Part shown: piece after piece, positions 12,451 through 24,659 of the stretch
Position numbering within the stretch: position 1 is the first letter of the stretch
How the letters are laid out: every line of letters begins with the position of its first letter
Assembly: GCA_921293015.1 (NCBI GenBank)
Contig: OV121091.1
Location: 11,623,755-11,687,754, forward strand
Length of the DNA stretch: 64,000 nt
From: Phorcus lineatus
Taxonomy: Eukaryota; Mollusca; Gastropoda; Trochida; Trochidae
Reading direction: 5' to 3'
The notes under the pieces: generated by a model
The model's database searches: none
What the model saw: only the letters and a program-made list of their open reading frames with translations
What the model was told of the DNA's origin: nothing
Position numbers and translations under genes: made by a program

Positions 12451-14264
12451 AATGGAAGTTTTGCAACTGATTGGATAGAGCATGATATCTGAACTGATGA
12501 ATTGAGATGAGATGTGAATAATTATCATCGAGAATGTTACATCTTTAATTGATACCCCAGACATAATCCAACTTGGTCCGGTGCAAGGTAAAACTTTCCA
12601 TTGATTGTTTCATTAAGGTTGGGGTTTTTTGCAAATAAATGTATTTTCTATAACTTTGGTAAAGCGTTTTTTCTTGTCATAATTTTAACTTGATGATGAA
12701 TTTTAGAAATTATGTACGTTTCCTAGGATTTAAAATCAAAGGCAGCTGATGAAAGGCTGAAGGGATCATTTCTGTATCAATGTTAATGAAGTTTTAAACG
12801 TCAGTTATAAGAATACATCCTGTTTTTGTGTACAAGTAAATGTAAAAACCTTTAATAACAAGGAAGTAAATGGCTGATTGCTTGCCTTTCAGAGACCAAA
12901 ACATCTGTCATTTTGTGATATCCTGAAAAAGGTTACAGATTGTCATAAGATAGGAATATTAAAAAAACAACATATATACAAATTTGGATCATCAAATTAA
13001 AAATCCACCGCCGTTTTCCTGTCCTGTCCTTCGTTGTACATTTAATTGTTAAAAGTCATATGAATCTTGATCCTTGAAAACGAGACCCGATTCTTGGCGG
13101 ATTGCAGAATACCACTGTTTCTGTCATTTTGAAAAGAATGAATAAAACATTAAAGAGACAGTATCTCGTATTTAGAAAGACTTATATTTTCAAATTTTGA
13201 CAAATAACATTAGTTTATAGGCTGCTATTTTCAGAGGTTCGAAACATCTTATAATTCCATCCTTACATAAGTTAAAATCCGTAAGCTTAACTGAATATGG
13301 TGCGTTCCATTTAAAAACCTATTTCTTTTTATTTAAGGACACTGTCCTGCGATTGGAAAATTTATTTTCGTTTTCGTGAGATCACTTTTACTATGTAAAA
13401 AAAAATGCAACAATACGTCTCTGCCGAAGGCGTTTCTGGTGAAAATGAACTTCCTGAAATGAATATTTGACAAATATATGAAATTTCTCATATTTTTTGA
13501 TGGTTAAATATAATTTGAATTCAATTCTAATAACGAAAAGGAAGTTAGTCAGGCAGAATTATAATAGACAATTGTGGTAGCATTTCATTGTCTCTCCTCC
13601 ACCATCATGATCACGTGAGAAGTCATAAGAAGACTAAGGGTAAGAGTAATTACCAGTTAAATGAATTGAGATTATAAATTCTGTATTTGTATCAAGGCTA
13701 AAATTGTTAATTCATACAGCATTGAAAATGCCAGACTGTGATTATGAATTTAAACGGAATCTATATCACGTTCTAACAAGTGATGGAGGACGTTGAAAGA
13801 GAATTTGAACTGCAGGATCTATATTTCAGATTTCTGTGGTGTGAGTAAATCTCTCCATTAAACTAGATTATGAAATCTGTGCAACCACAAGTGAAATAAT
13901 GTTTACAAACTTGGAATTGAAAACATACATACATTCAAAGTCATTAGAGAAAAGTTTTTATGATATTTTCATTTATAGCCCAGTGTCATGTGAACATCTT
14001 ATTTGTTCTTAAATGATAGGACATTTGGCAGATAATAAAGTGAAGCACAGAAGAAAGTACGTAACCCAGGAATTGGGTTTCAAAGTAAACAGGGCATATT
14101 TTCGAGCATTCAAAATGTTTAATATTATTAGTGAACCATTTTCAAACATTGCAAGGACATGTTGTAGTGTTTTGTATAACGCATCAATTCTCTGCTGTGT
14201 ACACTGAGGATATATTTTGAAATCAACATTGACAGATAATGTATGATTTTCATAAATAGTGGAG
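12451..14264. other. Intergenic DNA with MITE and block-Y scraps
   Basis: Contains words of the 328-bp MITE family near 13360-13400 (TTTCGTGAGATCACTTTTACT) and a block-Y scrap at 13740-13850. No gene supported. Confidence 0.5.
13740..13850. repeat. Short third copy of the block Y core
   Basis: AACGGAATCTATATCACGTTC, CAAGTGATGGAGGACGTTGAA and GCAGGATCTATATTTCAG resemble both 11300-11410 and 25400-25530. Only about 100 bp is clear. Confidence 0.55.
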
Positions 14265-14613
14265 TTAGTATTGGGTTTGACCCCCATTGTAGTCAATACA
14301 AGCTTAGACTCGTCTTCTCTTGGAAAAGATGAGACGTTGAGTGACGTGACGGATACGCTGCAATTGTTCGTGTAGTGCCGTTTCCAGCTTATCTATGGTG
14401 ACTGGTTGCCGTGGGCCACGTCTAAGTGTTCTCCGCAAATGATCCAATAGATGCTCGATCGGTGATTAGTCAGGTAAAAGTGATGCCCTAAGGCAACCCT
14501 GGATGATCTGTCGGTTTAAGAAGTCCAGGTTAATCCTGGCGGTATGTGGTCTTGCATTTTCCTTTTGAAAAACATCCCTTTTTCTGCATCTCTATGAACC
14601 ACCACAAGCTGTA
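14265..14613 (-). pseudogene. Tc1-type transposase C-terminus, dead copy
   Basis: Read on the minus strand, a frame ending in TAA at 14265-14267 encodes VFQKENARPHTARINLDFL, then IIQGCLRASLLPD, SPIEHLLDHLRR, RRGPRQPVTI and a terminal YNGG. These are the last two catalytic blocks of the DDE transposase of Tc1/mariner elements. The second catalytic Asp of the usual QDNARPH is Glu here. In-frame TAA codons interrupt the frame at 14466-14468 and 14304-14306. Homology fades near 14613, next to a LINE fragment, so the N-terminal half is gone. No function is expected. Confidence 0.88.
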
Positions 14614-14628
14614 ACATCAGCCTTAACC

Positions 14629-15081
14629 TTGACTATGACACCTGTAAAGTTCTCATGCACTGTCTTTTCACTTCAAAAGCTTGACTACTGTAACTCTTTA
14701 TTTGCTAATCTCCCATCCAAAACAGTTAAGAAACTACAGAGGATCCACAATGCTGCTGCCAGATGTATCACACACACTCCATGCCGTGACCATATCAGTC
14801 CAGTATTGCAATTTCTACCCTGGTTGCCCATCCCTGCAAGAATTTCCTTTAAGATTCTCGTCCTGACTCATGACTGCCTTCACAACACTAACTTTCCAGA
14901 TTATCCAGGTTATAAACAGCTCATCTCAGTGTATGTACCCCAGCGAAGTCTCAGATCCTCCTCTGACTTTCTCCTCACCCTAAACAGATAACCAAACCAA
15001 CTTACAGACCGTGCTTTCACCTTTGCCAGTCCTCAACTGTGGAATTGTCATAGCGCCACTGACCATCTTAATGGATATTAG
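14629..15081 (+). mobile_element. LINE (L2/CR1-like) 3' end, 5'-truncated
   Basis: One frame reads KLDYCNSLFANLPSKTVKKL, QRIHNAAARCITHTP, HISPVLQFLPWLPI, RISFKILVLTHDCLH and VPQRSLRSS, then after an in-frame TAA (14989-14991) DRAFTFASPQLWN, ending at TAG 15079-15081. This is the characteristic C-terminal tail of reverse-transcriptase proteins of L2/CR1-type non-LTR elements. The 5' part, including the catalytic domain, is missing, as usual for incomplete reverse transcription. It is followed by a short 3' UTR and a trinucleotide tail. Confidence 0.88.
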
Positions 15082-15101
15082 GCGGTCTATAAATCCATTG
15101 T

Positions 15102-15114
15102 CATTATTATTATT

Positions 15115-15198
<84 letters not shown>
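15102..15198 (+). repeat. ATC/ATT trinucleotide tract (LINE tail)
   Basis: About 97 bp of (ATT)n, then (ATC)n, then (ATT)n, directly after the LINE fragment. L2-type elements commonly end in short tandem repeats, so this most likely grew from the element's tail. The poly-Ser/Leu frame across it is an artefact. Confidence 0.93.
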
Positions 15199-15199
<1 letters not shown>

Positions 15200-16919
15200 T
15201 TAAGATGTGAAGAAATTCCTTAGTAACAACAACCGTAAAGATGCTTGCGTATTTTTATCCACAGAGCTGCTCCAATACCCTGAGAACTATCTGACCAACT
15301 GTTTCGTACCGATATAAACAACCAACGACATGACTCGTATCTAGAAACTATCCAGGCGATAAATATAATATAACATTAAAACATTTCCTTCAATCTCTTT
15401 TCATAACAACATTTCACTGGATGAAAAAAAATACTTGCTAAAGATGAATATGAATAAAAGGCCGTCATTCATACGAGTCATTACCGAGTCATACCCAAGT
15501 GCGAAATCAGCTATGCTTGAAGCGCTTTTTAACTGTCCAACTTCATCATCCTCATCAACAAGTCATTTCACCGAGGTGCTCAACGTATTCAAGTACGCTG
15601 ATGTAGCAGAATGTACATCATGATTTTCATAATTATATTACGTGCTGATGTAAAATATTGCAAAACGTATGTGTTATTAACATCAGAGTAAAAGAATAGC
15701 TGTTTGCAGTGCAGTTGGCGCTGAATGAGTTCGCCTATAATGGGTGCGTACTGATAAAATTGCAGGAGTTTCGATCCTTGGTTAAGCTCGGGTTGTGTTG
15801 ATATCATCTCAGCATTGTTACAAGCGTTTGTTTTTTTGGCTATAATTTTTTAAATATGATGCATAGATATTTAAATGTAAAGTTAACTAGGAAAAACATA
15901 TGCAATTACTAAAGTAATCAATTTAAAAAAAATATTTTTACTTTTTATATATAAATTCTTTCTGCGTAAATGCATAAGCAGATAAAATGTATGAAAAGAA
16001 CATTTAATTCAAAGAATGAATATATTTACAATATGATAATAAAAAACTTATATTATCATCTTCGAAAGAGTATATATTTTCCCCATAACGTTTGTGTTTA
16101 AATGACTTATGCATCAAATATGTCTGTGACACCAATAAATATAAAATCTCTTTTCGAAATTTCCATTTTTGTTTTCATCTTATTTCACTAATAAAACGTA
16201 GTTACTGCTAGTTTCTTTACATCATTTGCACTTACAACACATGGTTAAAAAAACTCAAAAACGATTTGTGGAGATCTTAAAAAAATGCCCATCGCCCGAC
16301 AGCGTAACCAAGTTGACAAGCTGCAGAAATTGTCAGCAAATTGAAATGTGCAATGAATGGTAAATTTGAAAAAAAAACTGAATGTTATCATTGTAATAGG
16401 TTTCTGGTAAGTAATTGGTATTTTTTGTATTCTCAACGACATTTGAGAATACGGAAAACATGAAGAACAGATAAAAATTACGAACACTTTTTCCGGTACG
16501 TAGAAATATCTCAGTAATATTCAACAGTTGTTGACGAACAGTTTTCATTATGTTTCAACGATGAGTCAACTGTGTCTTTAGAAATGTGATTATATATTTT
16601 AAGTTCAAAATCTCTTCCGGTCTGACATGTTTCAGAAGATATTTTCCATAATGCAAAAATAAATATCAACAATTTCAGGCACATGCACAATAAAAGAAGC
16701 AGCAGGGATTTTGAATCATGGCATCATGTTGAGAATAGAACTATCCTATCAAAGAGAAAAATAATTATACGTGATTTACATCTGTAGTGATCGTTATCAT
16801 AGCATACAATAAAAAAAGTTACAAAAATTGAGATCATCACATAACCTCCTTTAAATGCTTTCCTTACACTGTTATTTATACGGACAGAGCTTTGTAAACA
16901 CTGGACTTATATTTGTGTT
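15199..16919. other. Intergenic DNA, nothing recognised
   Basis: Short open frames only, with none resembling a known family. Sequence just after the LINE tail is slightly GC-richer. Confidence 0.45.
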
Positions 16920-18800
16920 AGTCTCATTCTAACTAATGCAATATCTTTCTTCGATTGTCGTAACTTAAATATTATATTTGTTGGCCTTTCTAAATGCCTC
17001 CTACCATCAGAAAGTATTCAGAGCCCTGCAGATTAGTATTAAAAGTCATGTATCACTCCGGGCGACTAGCAGCCGCGATATAAGTGTAATAAAGCCCATA
17101 TCACCTCACCTCACTTCCTTTGATTGGTTCAATATTTTAATATTTTACAAGTCATTTTTATTGCCTGACTGCAAATGCGTTTTTTTCAACAATAATTATC
17201 TTTTGAAACTTTATAAACCGTAATACAAAGTTTTTTAAAGCGTAAGAAATGATGATTGCATTCAACAGAAATGTTCATCTCTTGCTGATGGCGTTCTTAA
17301 AGTAATTTACCTTTCTGAATTAGATTTTTTTTAAATTATGAAGACTCACTTTTTTCCTCATGGGTACATCTCATTTGTAAATAACAAGAACAGGATATAC
17401 GTCGAGCAGAATAGAAAGAACATATCTAACATTGCTCTGACGTAATGTCACGCTCATGGCGTCATTTTGTTGCTGAGGCGAAGGGCTCTTTCAGGGTCCG
17501 TCTCAACGTAAATGAGCTTCGAACGATTTCCGTAAAAGTACAACCATTTAATCATGAAATGAATAGAGGTTTGTCTTTTCTAGACAAATACCATGTTTAT
17601 CTCTTCTCGTGAGGCCGAAAGGTTATATATTATGACTCATGGCTGCGCCATTCGTGATAATATAAAGTTTCTACCTCATTCGATGAGATAAACATGCTTT
17701 TCATCAAGAAATATCTAACCTAATGCATGACAGAACGTATGAATGTAAATTGATGAGAGCTGGAGTAACAGATAACTATAAATGGAGTTTGTATCTTCTT
17801 TAATACTGCTCTAGTGCTGTGCTACTGCCAATTTGCGTCTCCCTCATCATTTTACCCATCTTATACCCACCATCTGCGTCACAAATTCCAGTAAGGCAAT
17901 TAATCGTTTTGATATTTTGTATATTTGTCTCTCCATTTATAAACTTGAGATATGATGCAGATGATTTTCCAATCATTTTTCACGTATAGGTCATATATTA
18001 TTTCACGACTTGTCATTTGTTAATTGTTGCCAAAGCATCTTAACAAATAACTCACTTACTCATTTAAGAAAAAAAGTAAAATCGCCATATCAAGGCCTAA
18101 TATTCAAGCCTTCAAGAAAGTTCGCCACTTACACTAACCTGATATCAGCGAATTTTTTATGTATAAAATGTTGATCACCTTTTTACAAAACACTGTGTAA
18201 GTACAAAAAGAGTATATATTCGAAAAGTGACGGGGTAGCATGAAAACAATGTCATCATTTTATATTACTGAAAGATGATATTATGTTAATGCTTATCGGT
18301 CGAGGATAACACCTCATCAGTGTTAAGTATTTTCCCAAGGATTCCCTGGCTAGCTTGTCCATAAGTCTCACATGTAAATAACATACTGGCAGAATAGATA
18401 TTTAACTTCACAGATTAAGCAAATCCGTTTAAGAAAGCCAAGTAAATCTTGTTAAGCTGAAATCAAATGGTAACATGGCATGCATCAAATCACCTGAAAT
18501 AATCTGAGAATGTTACTTAGCGTAATATAATGAATTAACTTTTCTTTGAAATAATTGAGAATAAGGCAACGTTGGATTCATGGTTTAACGACAAATGACT
18601 ATATTATGATAATGCATCAACTTGAAACTATAAATCCTCTTAAAAAATATCCGGTAAATGTAATATGCATGGTCACAGCAACTCTCTGATGTTGGTAAAC
18701 ATGATAAACATTATAAACATATTTATAGATGTTCATAACAGAGAGAGAACCATGAAACATATTGTCCAGTGATTTAACATAAACTTTATTCTACAACTTG
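16920..18800. repeat. Local duplication block Z, copy 1
   Basis: Collinear with 28080-30400: CATATCACCTCACCTCACTT and TTTGATTGGTTCAATATTTT at about 17100 versus CATACATCACTTCATTTGAT at about 28165; GACTGCAAATGCG / GACTACAAATGCG; GCGTAATATAATGAATTAAC / GCGTAATATCATGAATAAC; TAAACATGATAAACAT / TAAACATGATAAGCG. Contains the hairpin at 17592. No gene seen. Confidence 0.7.
17592..17696. mobile_element. Hairpin element, about 105 bp
   Basis: CATGTTTATCTCTTCTCGTGAG ... pairs with CTCATTCGATGAGATAAACATG at the far end, and GGTTATATATTAT pairs imperfectly with ATAATATAAAGTTT. The loop is about 20 nt (CATGGCTGCGCCATTCGTG). It lies within duplicated block Z1; no equivalent hairpin is visible in Z2, so it probably inserted after duplication. 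Confidence 0.65.
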
Positions 18801-19838
18801 TACTTGACAAATACTAGCGGCGAGTATACATATGGATTCCTACAGGATTGTTATTTCATTATGCATAAAGTTGCACAATATTTCATTACTGTGACCTGAT
18901 TGAATGATTTATTCACAGGGGTATCAGTACTTTAGCCAATACCTGATTCTTGCTGTACCAGTTATTCGTCAAATGAAACTGACTTTATTGCAGCGTTTAG
19001 TGACTTGAATAACCAAGCGCTTTAATGGAAATAAATGCAAGTTAGATGGATGAGTGTATGTATTCATTCGATAGCAGAAAAATGGTGTGGATCTATGAAG
19101 CATATTGCCAATGAAAAAACCCATGTACATGCACATTTTATGATTATTACAGGACCCTTTTTGAACGTGCGTGATTGCTTTAAACATATTTAACTCATTT
19201 TAAACAAAGAAATGGATTGGTAAACAACCTTGAAGATTATATTAACCCATTTACGCATACCGTCCCTCTTGTAGGACGGGTTCTTTGAAACACCAACTCT
19301 CACTTGTTTTTGATGATATCAACTTATAGTAGAATGTATTTTAAAGCTAAGGTAGGTGTTTCATTAAAGAAAAAAAGGAACAATTTCTTAGAGTTATATA
19401 CCCATCTGTGGGTAGTGGGTAGTGGTCAACTGAAATATCTATTGCGTTCAGGGTAATACCAAAATTAAACTAACAAAATATGCTCTTATTTAAACCTGTG
19501 ATGATACAATTAAGGTCTTTATGGATAAATGGCAATGTAATATACATTTTGAATATACATATTTCCATGATTATGTTTCTAGTAATCTGCCATATGCACG
19601 AATTGGTGTGGGGTTTTGTATACACATGTTCATATCTATTTATTGTAAGTATGATAATAAATGCATGTAATTAATCTTTAATGCAGAATGAATTAGTTAA
19701 TCTCAGCTTTTGCCAAAAATAGGGTTAGATTTAGAAATCAGATTAGAGCAATTTTCACAATATGCCAAAGATATATGGTATGCTTCTTTTAGACTAACGG
19801 TAATTAACCAAATCCAAGATATTTTATTTGATAAATAG
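18801..19838. other. Intergenic DNA upstream of the two-exon remnant
   Basis: Searched for upstream exons of the 19839-20419 locus; none recognised. A small hairpin (CCGTCC-CTCTTGTA-GGACGG, about 19261-19280) follows TTAACCCATTTACGCA, which may be a decayed transposon end. Confidence 0.4.
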
Positions 19839-20419
19839 GCTCAGGTAGACAATGTTAACATCTTCATGGAAGACCCTGAGGTAACTGAGGACATGTATGG
19901 CGACAATGATTTCGAAAAGGATGCAGATGGAAATTCTCTGGATGTCCAATGTACGTTTGACGCTCACTTACTCTGCGACCTTGGTTTTAGATAATGGTGG
20001 TTAGAAACAACAATGACAGTCTTTAATTTTCAACATCATCAGAATAATCCACAACCTCCAGGATCTATTTGATTTGATTTGATTATATATAGGGTCCATA
20101 GCAAAACCACAGTCAGACCAGATTGAATTTTAAAACATCTACTCACAGGTCCTTATCTAATGAAAACAAGTGTTATTCTGCTTAAGTTTGCAGATATGTG
20201 AACTTGTAAGATTGGTAGACAATAGTGTTTTGACTTGTTAATCTACGTCTGCGTTTTTCAGTTACAACCAAGAGGCAGGTGGTCCTCATCCAGGAACTGG
20301 GATGTCCACCAAGGAATTTCCCACGTATTGAACAAGTGAAACAAGAACTTGGGTTGCCAGGACTGGTTGAACCAAAACATTGCGAAGTACAGGATGGGGC
20401 CCCGAGAAGAAGAACATAA
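19839..20419 (+). pseudogene. Two-exon coding remnant of unknown family (terminal exons?)
   Basis: Two exon-like blocks, 19839-19950 and 20262-20419, join in frame: donor AT|GTACGT, acceptor CGTTTTTCAG, together 270 bases ending in TAA (20417-20419). The peptide begins AQVDNVNIFMEDPEVTEDMY, is acidic in the first exon, and continues with VVLIQELGCPPRNFP, then RIEQVKQELGLPGLVEP, to a basic end GAPRRRT. Codon-like composition and GC are above those of the surrounding DNA. I do not recognise the family. It could be the 3' end of a real gene whose upstream exons I cannot find, a duplicated gene fragment, or exonised repeat. An ATG at 19866 could start a 80-residue protein. No polyadenylation signal was identified. 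Confidence 0.45.
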
Positions 20420-20587
20420 TGTTGTTTGTCAGTTAAAAACTATGCCAAGATTGCCAAAAAAATACATCAACAAACTTTGTGATATGTTCGATTGAGTTTA
20501 ATTGCAATTAAAATAGCTACTTTTATTTCATATTAGTATTGTCAATACTCTGTCTGCTTTCTTTTTCTCTAAATCATAAGAAATAGG

Positions 20588-20659
20588 AGAAGCTGGGAAA
20601 CAGATTTAGCTTGGGTTTGTGGGCCCACAAACCCAAGCTAAATCTGTTTCCCAGCTTCT
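20588..20659. repeat. Perfect 72-bp palindrome, no spacer
   Basis: Two 36-bp arms (20588-20623 and 20624-20659) are exact reverse complements, centred on GGGCCC. No mismatch and no loop. It lies 168 bp after the stop of the two-exon remnant. Spacerless palindromes this long are often lost in replication, so a recent origin or an assembly/library artefact should be considered. Confidence 0.95.
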
Positions 20660-21317
20660 TTAGCGATGTCTTGTCATGACCTCCAGGCTGATGTTTTTGC
20701 CTTGAAACGTGTTAAGTCAGAGTCGTTGTTGGGTTGAAGTTTAACGTCTGCTTCCACCATTGGGTGATGTAGCCGACGTTAAGTCAAATCATTGTTCCAT
20801 AGTTTTATCAAGTGTTTGTAATCATTTCATTATAGAAATCTGCATTTATTAATCCATTTCTTGCTTACTGCTTCCCATAGGATGCGAGGGAATCACCAAT
20901 TATACAACAGTTCTTGGTACACATGGGTTATCCACTTCCGTACGGGAGATGCCATGGTGGAGCAGGGCGTGTTCCAACTCTTGCTAACAGATGTACTATA
21001 AAAAAAACTATAAGAAGATACTAGAATGGAACCTTTAATTTCATAATACATAGAGCATATTTCATGTATAATAAGATAAAGATTCATGACTTATACACAA
21101 TAAACAAAACATAATGTTAATCGACCATGTTAGAAAACGTGAAAAAGTAGCTTTTATAGTAATTTTACTTAGCTAATTTTGACAAACAAGGATATATTGA
21201 GCACGTATACATGTATATGCACCTAACTGCCTCCATCACCGATTCATCTCATAGGATCTTGACAAGATAAAAACTATCCGTGACGCAGAAAGATGATATT
21301 AATATTATATTATAGTG

Positions 21318-22106
21318 TTACCTTGTTGAAACCCCTAGCCTTCTTTGCTCACGTATGGGACGTTTTTGAAGACGCTTAAAAAGTATGGGGAAAATTGTTT
21401 TTGATAAAAAAAATAATTTTTTTTCCCTTTTATTAGGATCCATTGAGATTTTCCCCACAAAATTTGGTAAATTATTTCCATAAAATATTGTTTTTAAATT
21501 GTATCCGTTTTTGTAGACCAACGCTATATTTTTTAACAGTGAGTAATTTGGACATACGAGTAAATAATGTGATGTATATTCGTGGTCTACGCCGCATGAA
21601 CATGACGGGTCATTTGAAATATGTCTCTCAAATTTATGAAAATTTAGATTGCTACAACCTAAGCCAAGTCTGCAATGGATGATTTGGCAAAATCGATTTC
21701 CCTTATTCGGATCAAATCCAAATGAATTTCGTGGCATAGGGGTTATTTTCCAGGTTATTATTTTCTGTAATTCTAAAGTGCTATGTCATTTGGTAAATCA
21801 TTCCAAAGATCAATTGTACTTGGTATGAATGATTTTGAATAAGCAGATTCTTTATTGTGTAGATTTTGTATATTTGATGAATTTCTTAAACAATACGGAT
21901 TACCTGCCGACGCGTTGTTTGAAATTAGGTCACATAAGTAATTTGGTGCTTTACCATTTATCATTTTAAAAAACTTTTGGACACCTCTTCTGTCATTTAC
22001 ATGTGTGAAATTAGTTTCTGTATACATTTTATTATGACTTGTGCCCCTCGTCGACCCGCAGATAGTTCTAAGTGCGTCTAATTGTAGTTTTTCTAAATTT
22101 GCATTT
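21318..22106 (-). mobile_element. LINE ORF2 C-terminus, one frameshift
   Basis: On the minus strand, from about 22106 the frame reads LEKLQLDALRTICGSTRGTS, then FFKMINGKAPNYLCDLI and SFIPSTIDLWNDLPNDI, typical of the region after the reverse-transcriptase core in non-LTR elements. A frameshift near 21775 moves to the frame ITPMPRNSFGFD, GNRFCQIIHCRLGLGCSNLN, and a Cys-X-Cys-X8-His-X4-Cys zinc knuckle (CSCG...HYLLVCP). The frame ends at 21318. The catalytic RT core and endonuclease are absent. The element is different from the LINE at 14.6 kb, and is inactive. Confidence 0.87.
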
Positions 22107-22333
22107 TACATGCTAAAAAGTAATTAACGGACGCTTATATGCGGCTCTCGCTGTGAGAATAAAGATGCCGAAAATAAATCATTATTATAATTCATTAATA
22201 TCGAGTTTATTTAAACCTTTAATGTGACACAATTTGGTTGCAGAAAGAAGATATGATTATTTCTCAGATGTTGGTATTGTTGATAGTTTTATAATTAAAA
22301 TCAAACAAATTCGCCAAATAATCGAACGCTATG

Positions 22334-22403
22334 GAGTCCGATTTTGGACCATGTCAAGTCCGGTTTTAGATCATGTCAAGTCCGGTTTTGGACCATGTCA
22401 AGT
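22334..22403 (+). repeat. Minisatellite, 22-bp unit, about three copies
   Basis: The unit AGTCCGGTTTTGGACCATGTCA is repeated three times with one or two substitutions (AGTCCGATTTTGGACC, then GTTTTAGATC, then GTTTTGGACC). Confidence 0.88.
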
Positions 22404-22644
22404 TTAAAAACGTCTTAGGTACCCGCCATAGGGACGGCTCAAGTCGTCTTAAGTCGTACAGCATACAGGACTATCACATTTATTCTTTATTTTCATGGGC
22501 CATTATGACAGATGCAATGTTGCGTTTGAGTTTTGATGGGTTTTCAAGAAAGAACGTTTATTTTTTTTTATCGAAAAACCTCTACATCATAGCTTTTTAT
22601 GTCAATCGTTATGTTATATCGTTTCAAATATAAGGTGAAAACCT

Positions 22645-24480
22645 GTGTCTTTATACGTCCTATTCAGTACAGGTATATAATGAAAACTGATTGAAGCATC
22701 GTCATTCTAATTCTTTTGCTCCCCCAGAAATTGACCATTCCTTTCATAATCATTGAAAACATACTACCCGTACCTTGAACTTTTCACTTCAGAACTGATC
22801 AACTCATCAAGTGACCATTGCAATTAGAGACGAGGCCAAATAGCTTTAGCAATTCATGAAATATTAGTGGGCCTCGAATTGTTTAAATGTATGGAAGGTG
22901 GAAGGGGCCTTTCTGAAAGTAGGCAAATGATACCGGAAAAGGAATCACGGTTTAACACGACACATTTACAAAAGAGAAGTGCAAGAAATATACTATCAAT
23001 CAACTGGTAGCATTCTTGTACGACACAGCAGTTTAGATTCTTTGAAACATATTATTCACATTTCGTTCAATTTGTTCATCAAAACTTCAAGTTAAACTGT
23101 TCTTCTTTGCAAGTGACAAAAACGGACGATGGTGCTCCTATGCAAGTATGTAATCTACTATGGAAAAAGCGACCTAGGGATAATGTACTTTGCATGTAGT
23201 TGACTCTATTTCGTTTTTTACAATTCTACTTACGATGTGACACATGTATTGCTATCAACAGCATTTTGAATAAACAAGTTTTTAGGTGAGCATTTTGGTA
23301 TTTTTTTCTATACTGGTAATTGGACAGCGCCACACTATTTAAGTATGAACTTACAGAAAAGGTAATTGGCAGTAAACTGCAGTTCAAGTAAAAAAATCCC
23401 CTAAGCCATTTTTGAAGTACTGCAAATTTTATAATAATTTTTTTGGTATGAAATCAAGAATGCAATAAACCATTTGAATACGTTTGTTTGTGAGGAACTG
23501 GATACTAGACTCTAGATCTTTTAAAGAACTTTAAATAAAGCAACATACATTTGAAATTGCCATAGAAAAAAACAAATATACATCTAAGTTATTAAACATA
23601 TTATCTTGATTTCTAGTTTTCCCCTCCACTATTTCATCGTCATTTTAGATTATTACTCTAAAATGAAAGTATATCTAAAGGAGTATGCTTCCATTTAGTG
23701 TTTTCAAAAGCAAAATATGACAACACACAAGCATTATTTAGAATACAATCACTACATTAATTTCCTAATTTGGATCATATCACCAACACTAATGTTTTCA
23801 GAATAACATCCTGTTTTAGATCATTATCAATAGTAACAAGACATTGCTGGTGACAATCAATTAATACTGATGAGAAACTACAATACTTTATCACTAAATC
23901 ACTCTGTTTTGATATCTGTTTTTCTCAATGCATGTTATCCATGTATGAAGTCACGTATCTTTTGTAAGATCATTGACCTGTTTAATAAAGTGAATCCCAG
24001 GTAATGCTAGCATTTGTAATGGTTAGTAACTTTCAATTTCTACTTATGATAATCTGCAATATTTGTGTTTAAGAAAACAATTCATCTATGTAATATGCAT
24101 CCACATGATAAATGCTCAACCCAATTCGTGTCTTTTTAATAGCTAGTGAACTCCAATTTCTTACTGTAAGATATGTATTTCAGAAAAAAAGAAGAAAAAA
24201 AGGCTCTGCTGCATATATTTCCATCATAACGAAATGTGCTAGACTCATTGAGCCATTTTATATGAAGATTCCCAAGGGTATTATGGAAGTTATAAGAAGT
24301 CAAAAACAGATGCTTGAGTAATTAAGAAAATAGATGTTTTACCCTCTAAAAATATTTTCTATGCATGAACTTTTACTATAAGGGGAAATTTGAAGAAATA
24401 ACATTTTTTAAAAACGTGCTAAAATGCCTTCAAACATCGTGCCGTCTCTATTTGTGTGCGGGTTATAATGTTTATTATAA
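22645..24480. repeat. Local duplication block X, copy 2
   Basis: Collinear with 31261-33360: GTGTCTTTATAC at both starts, TATACTATCAATCAACTGGTA / TATACTATCAATCGACTGGTA, TACTGGTAATTGGACAGCGC (identical), and TTTGTAAGATCATTGACCTG (identical). Offset is about 8.6-8.9 kb. No protein family was recognised in either copy; short open frames do not match between copies. Confidence 0.82.
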
Positions 24481-24659
24481 AGGGCAGGAATAGATAACTA
24501 CAGTGTTGACCTTAGCAAATCAAATAATCTAAGTCTGCAACGCCGTTGTGTTTGTATCCGCTGATGACTGGTTTTCAAAACAATATGAAGCATGAGTTGT
24601 CCTTCTTCAATACTCTTTGTATATGCTATTCCAAAAGAACAAATATTTAAATCATTAGA

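Noticed and set aside
15011-15223. Plus-strand frame rich in Ser and Leu
   Set aside because: Translation of the ATC/ATT tract at the end of the LINE fragment.
15435-15623. Short Ser-rich plus-strand frame as a gene
   Set aside because: The Ser run comes from a short TCA/TCC stretch; no domain or splice partner found.
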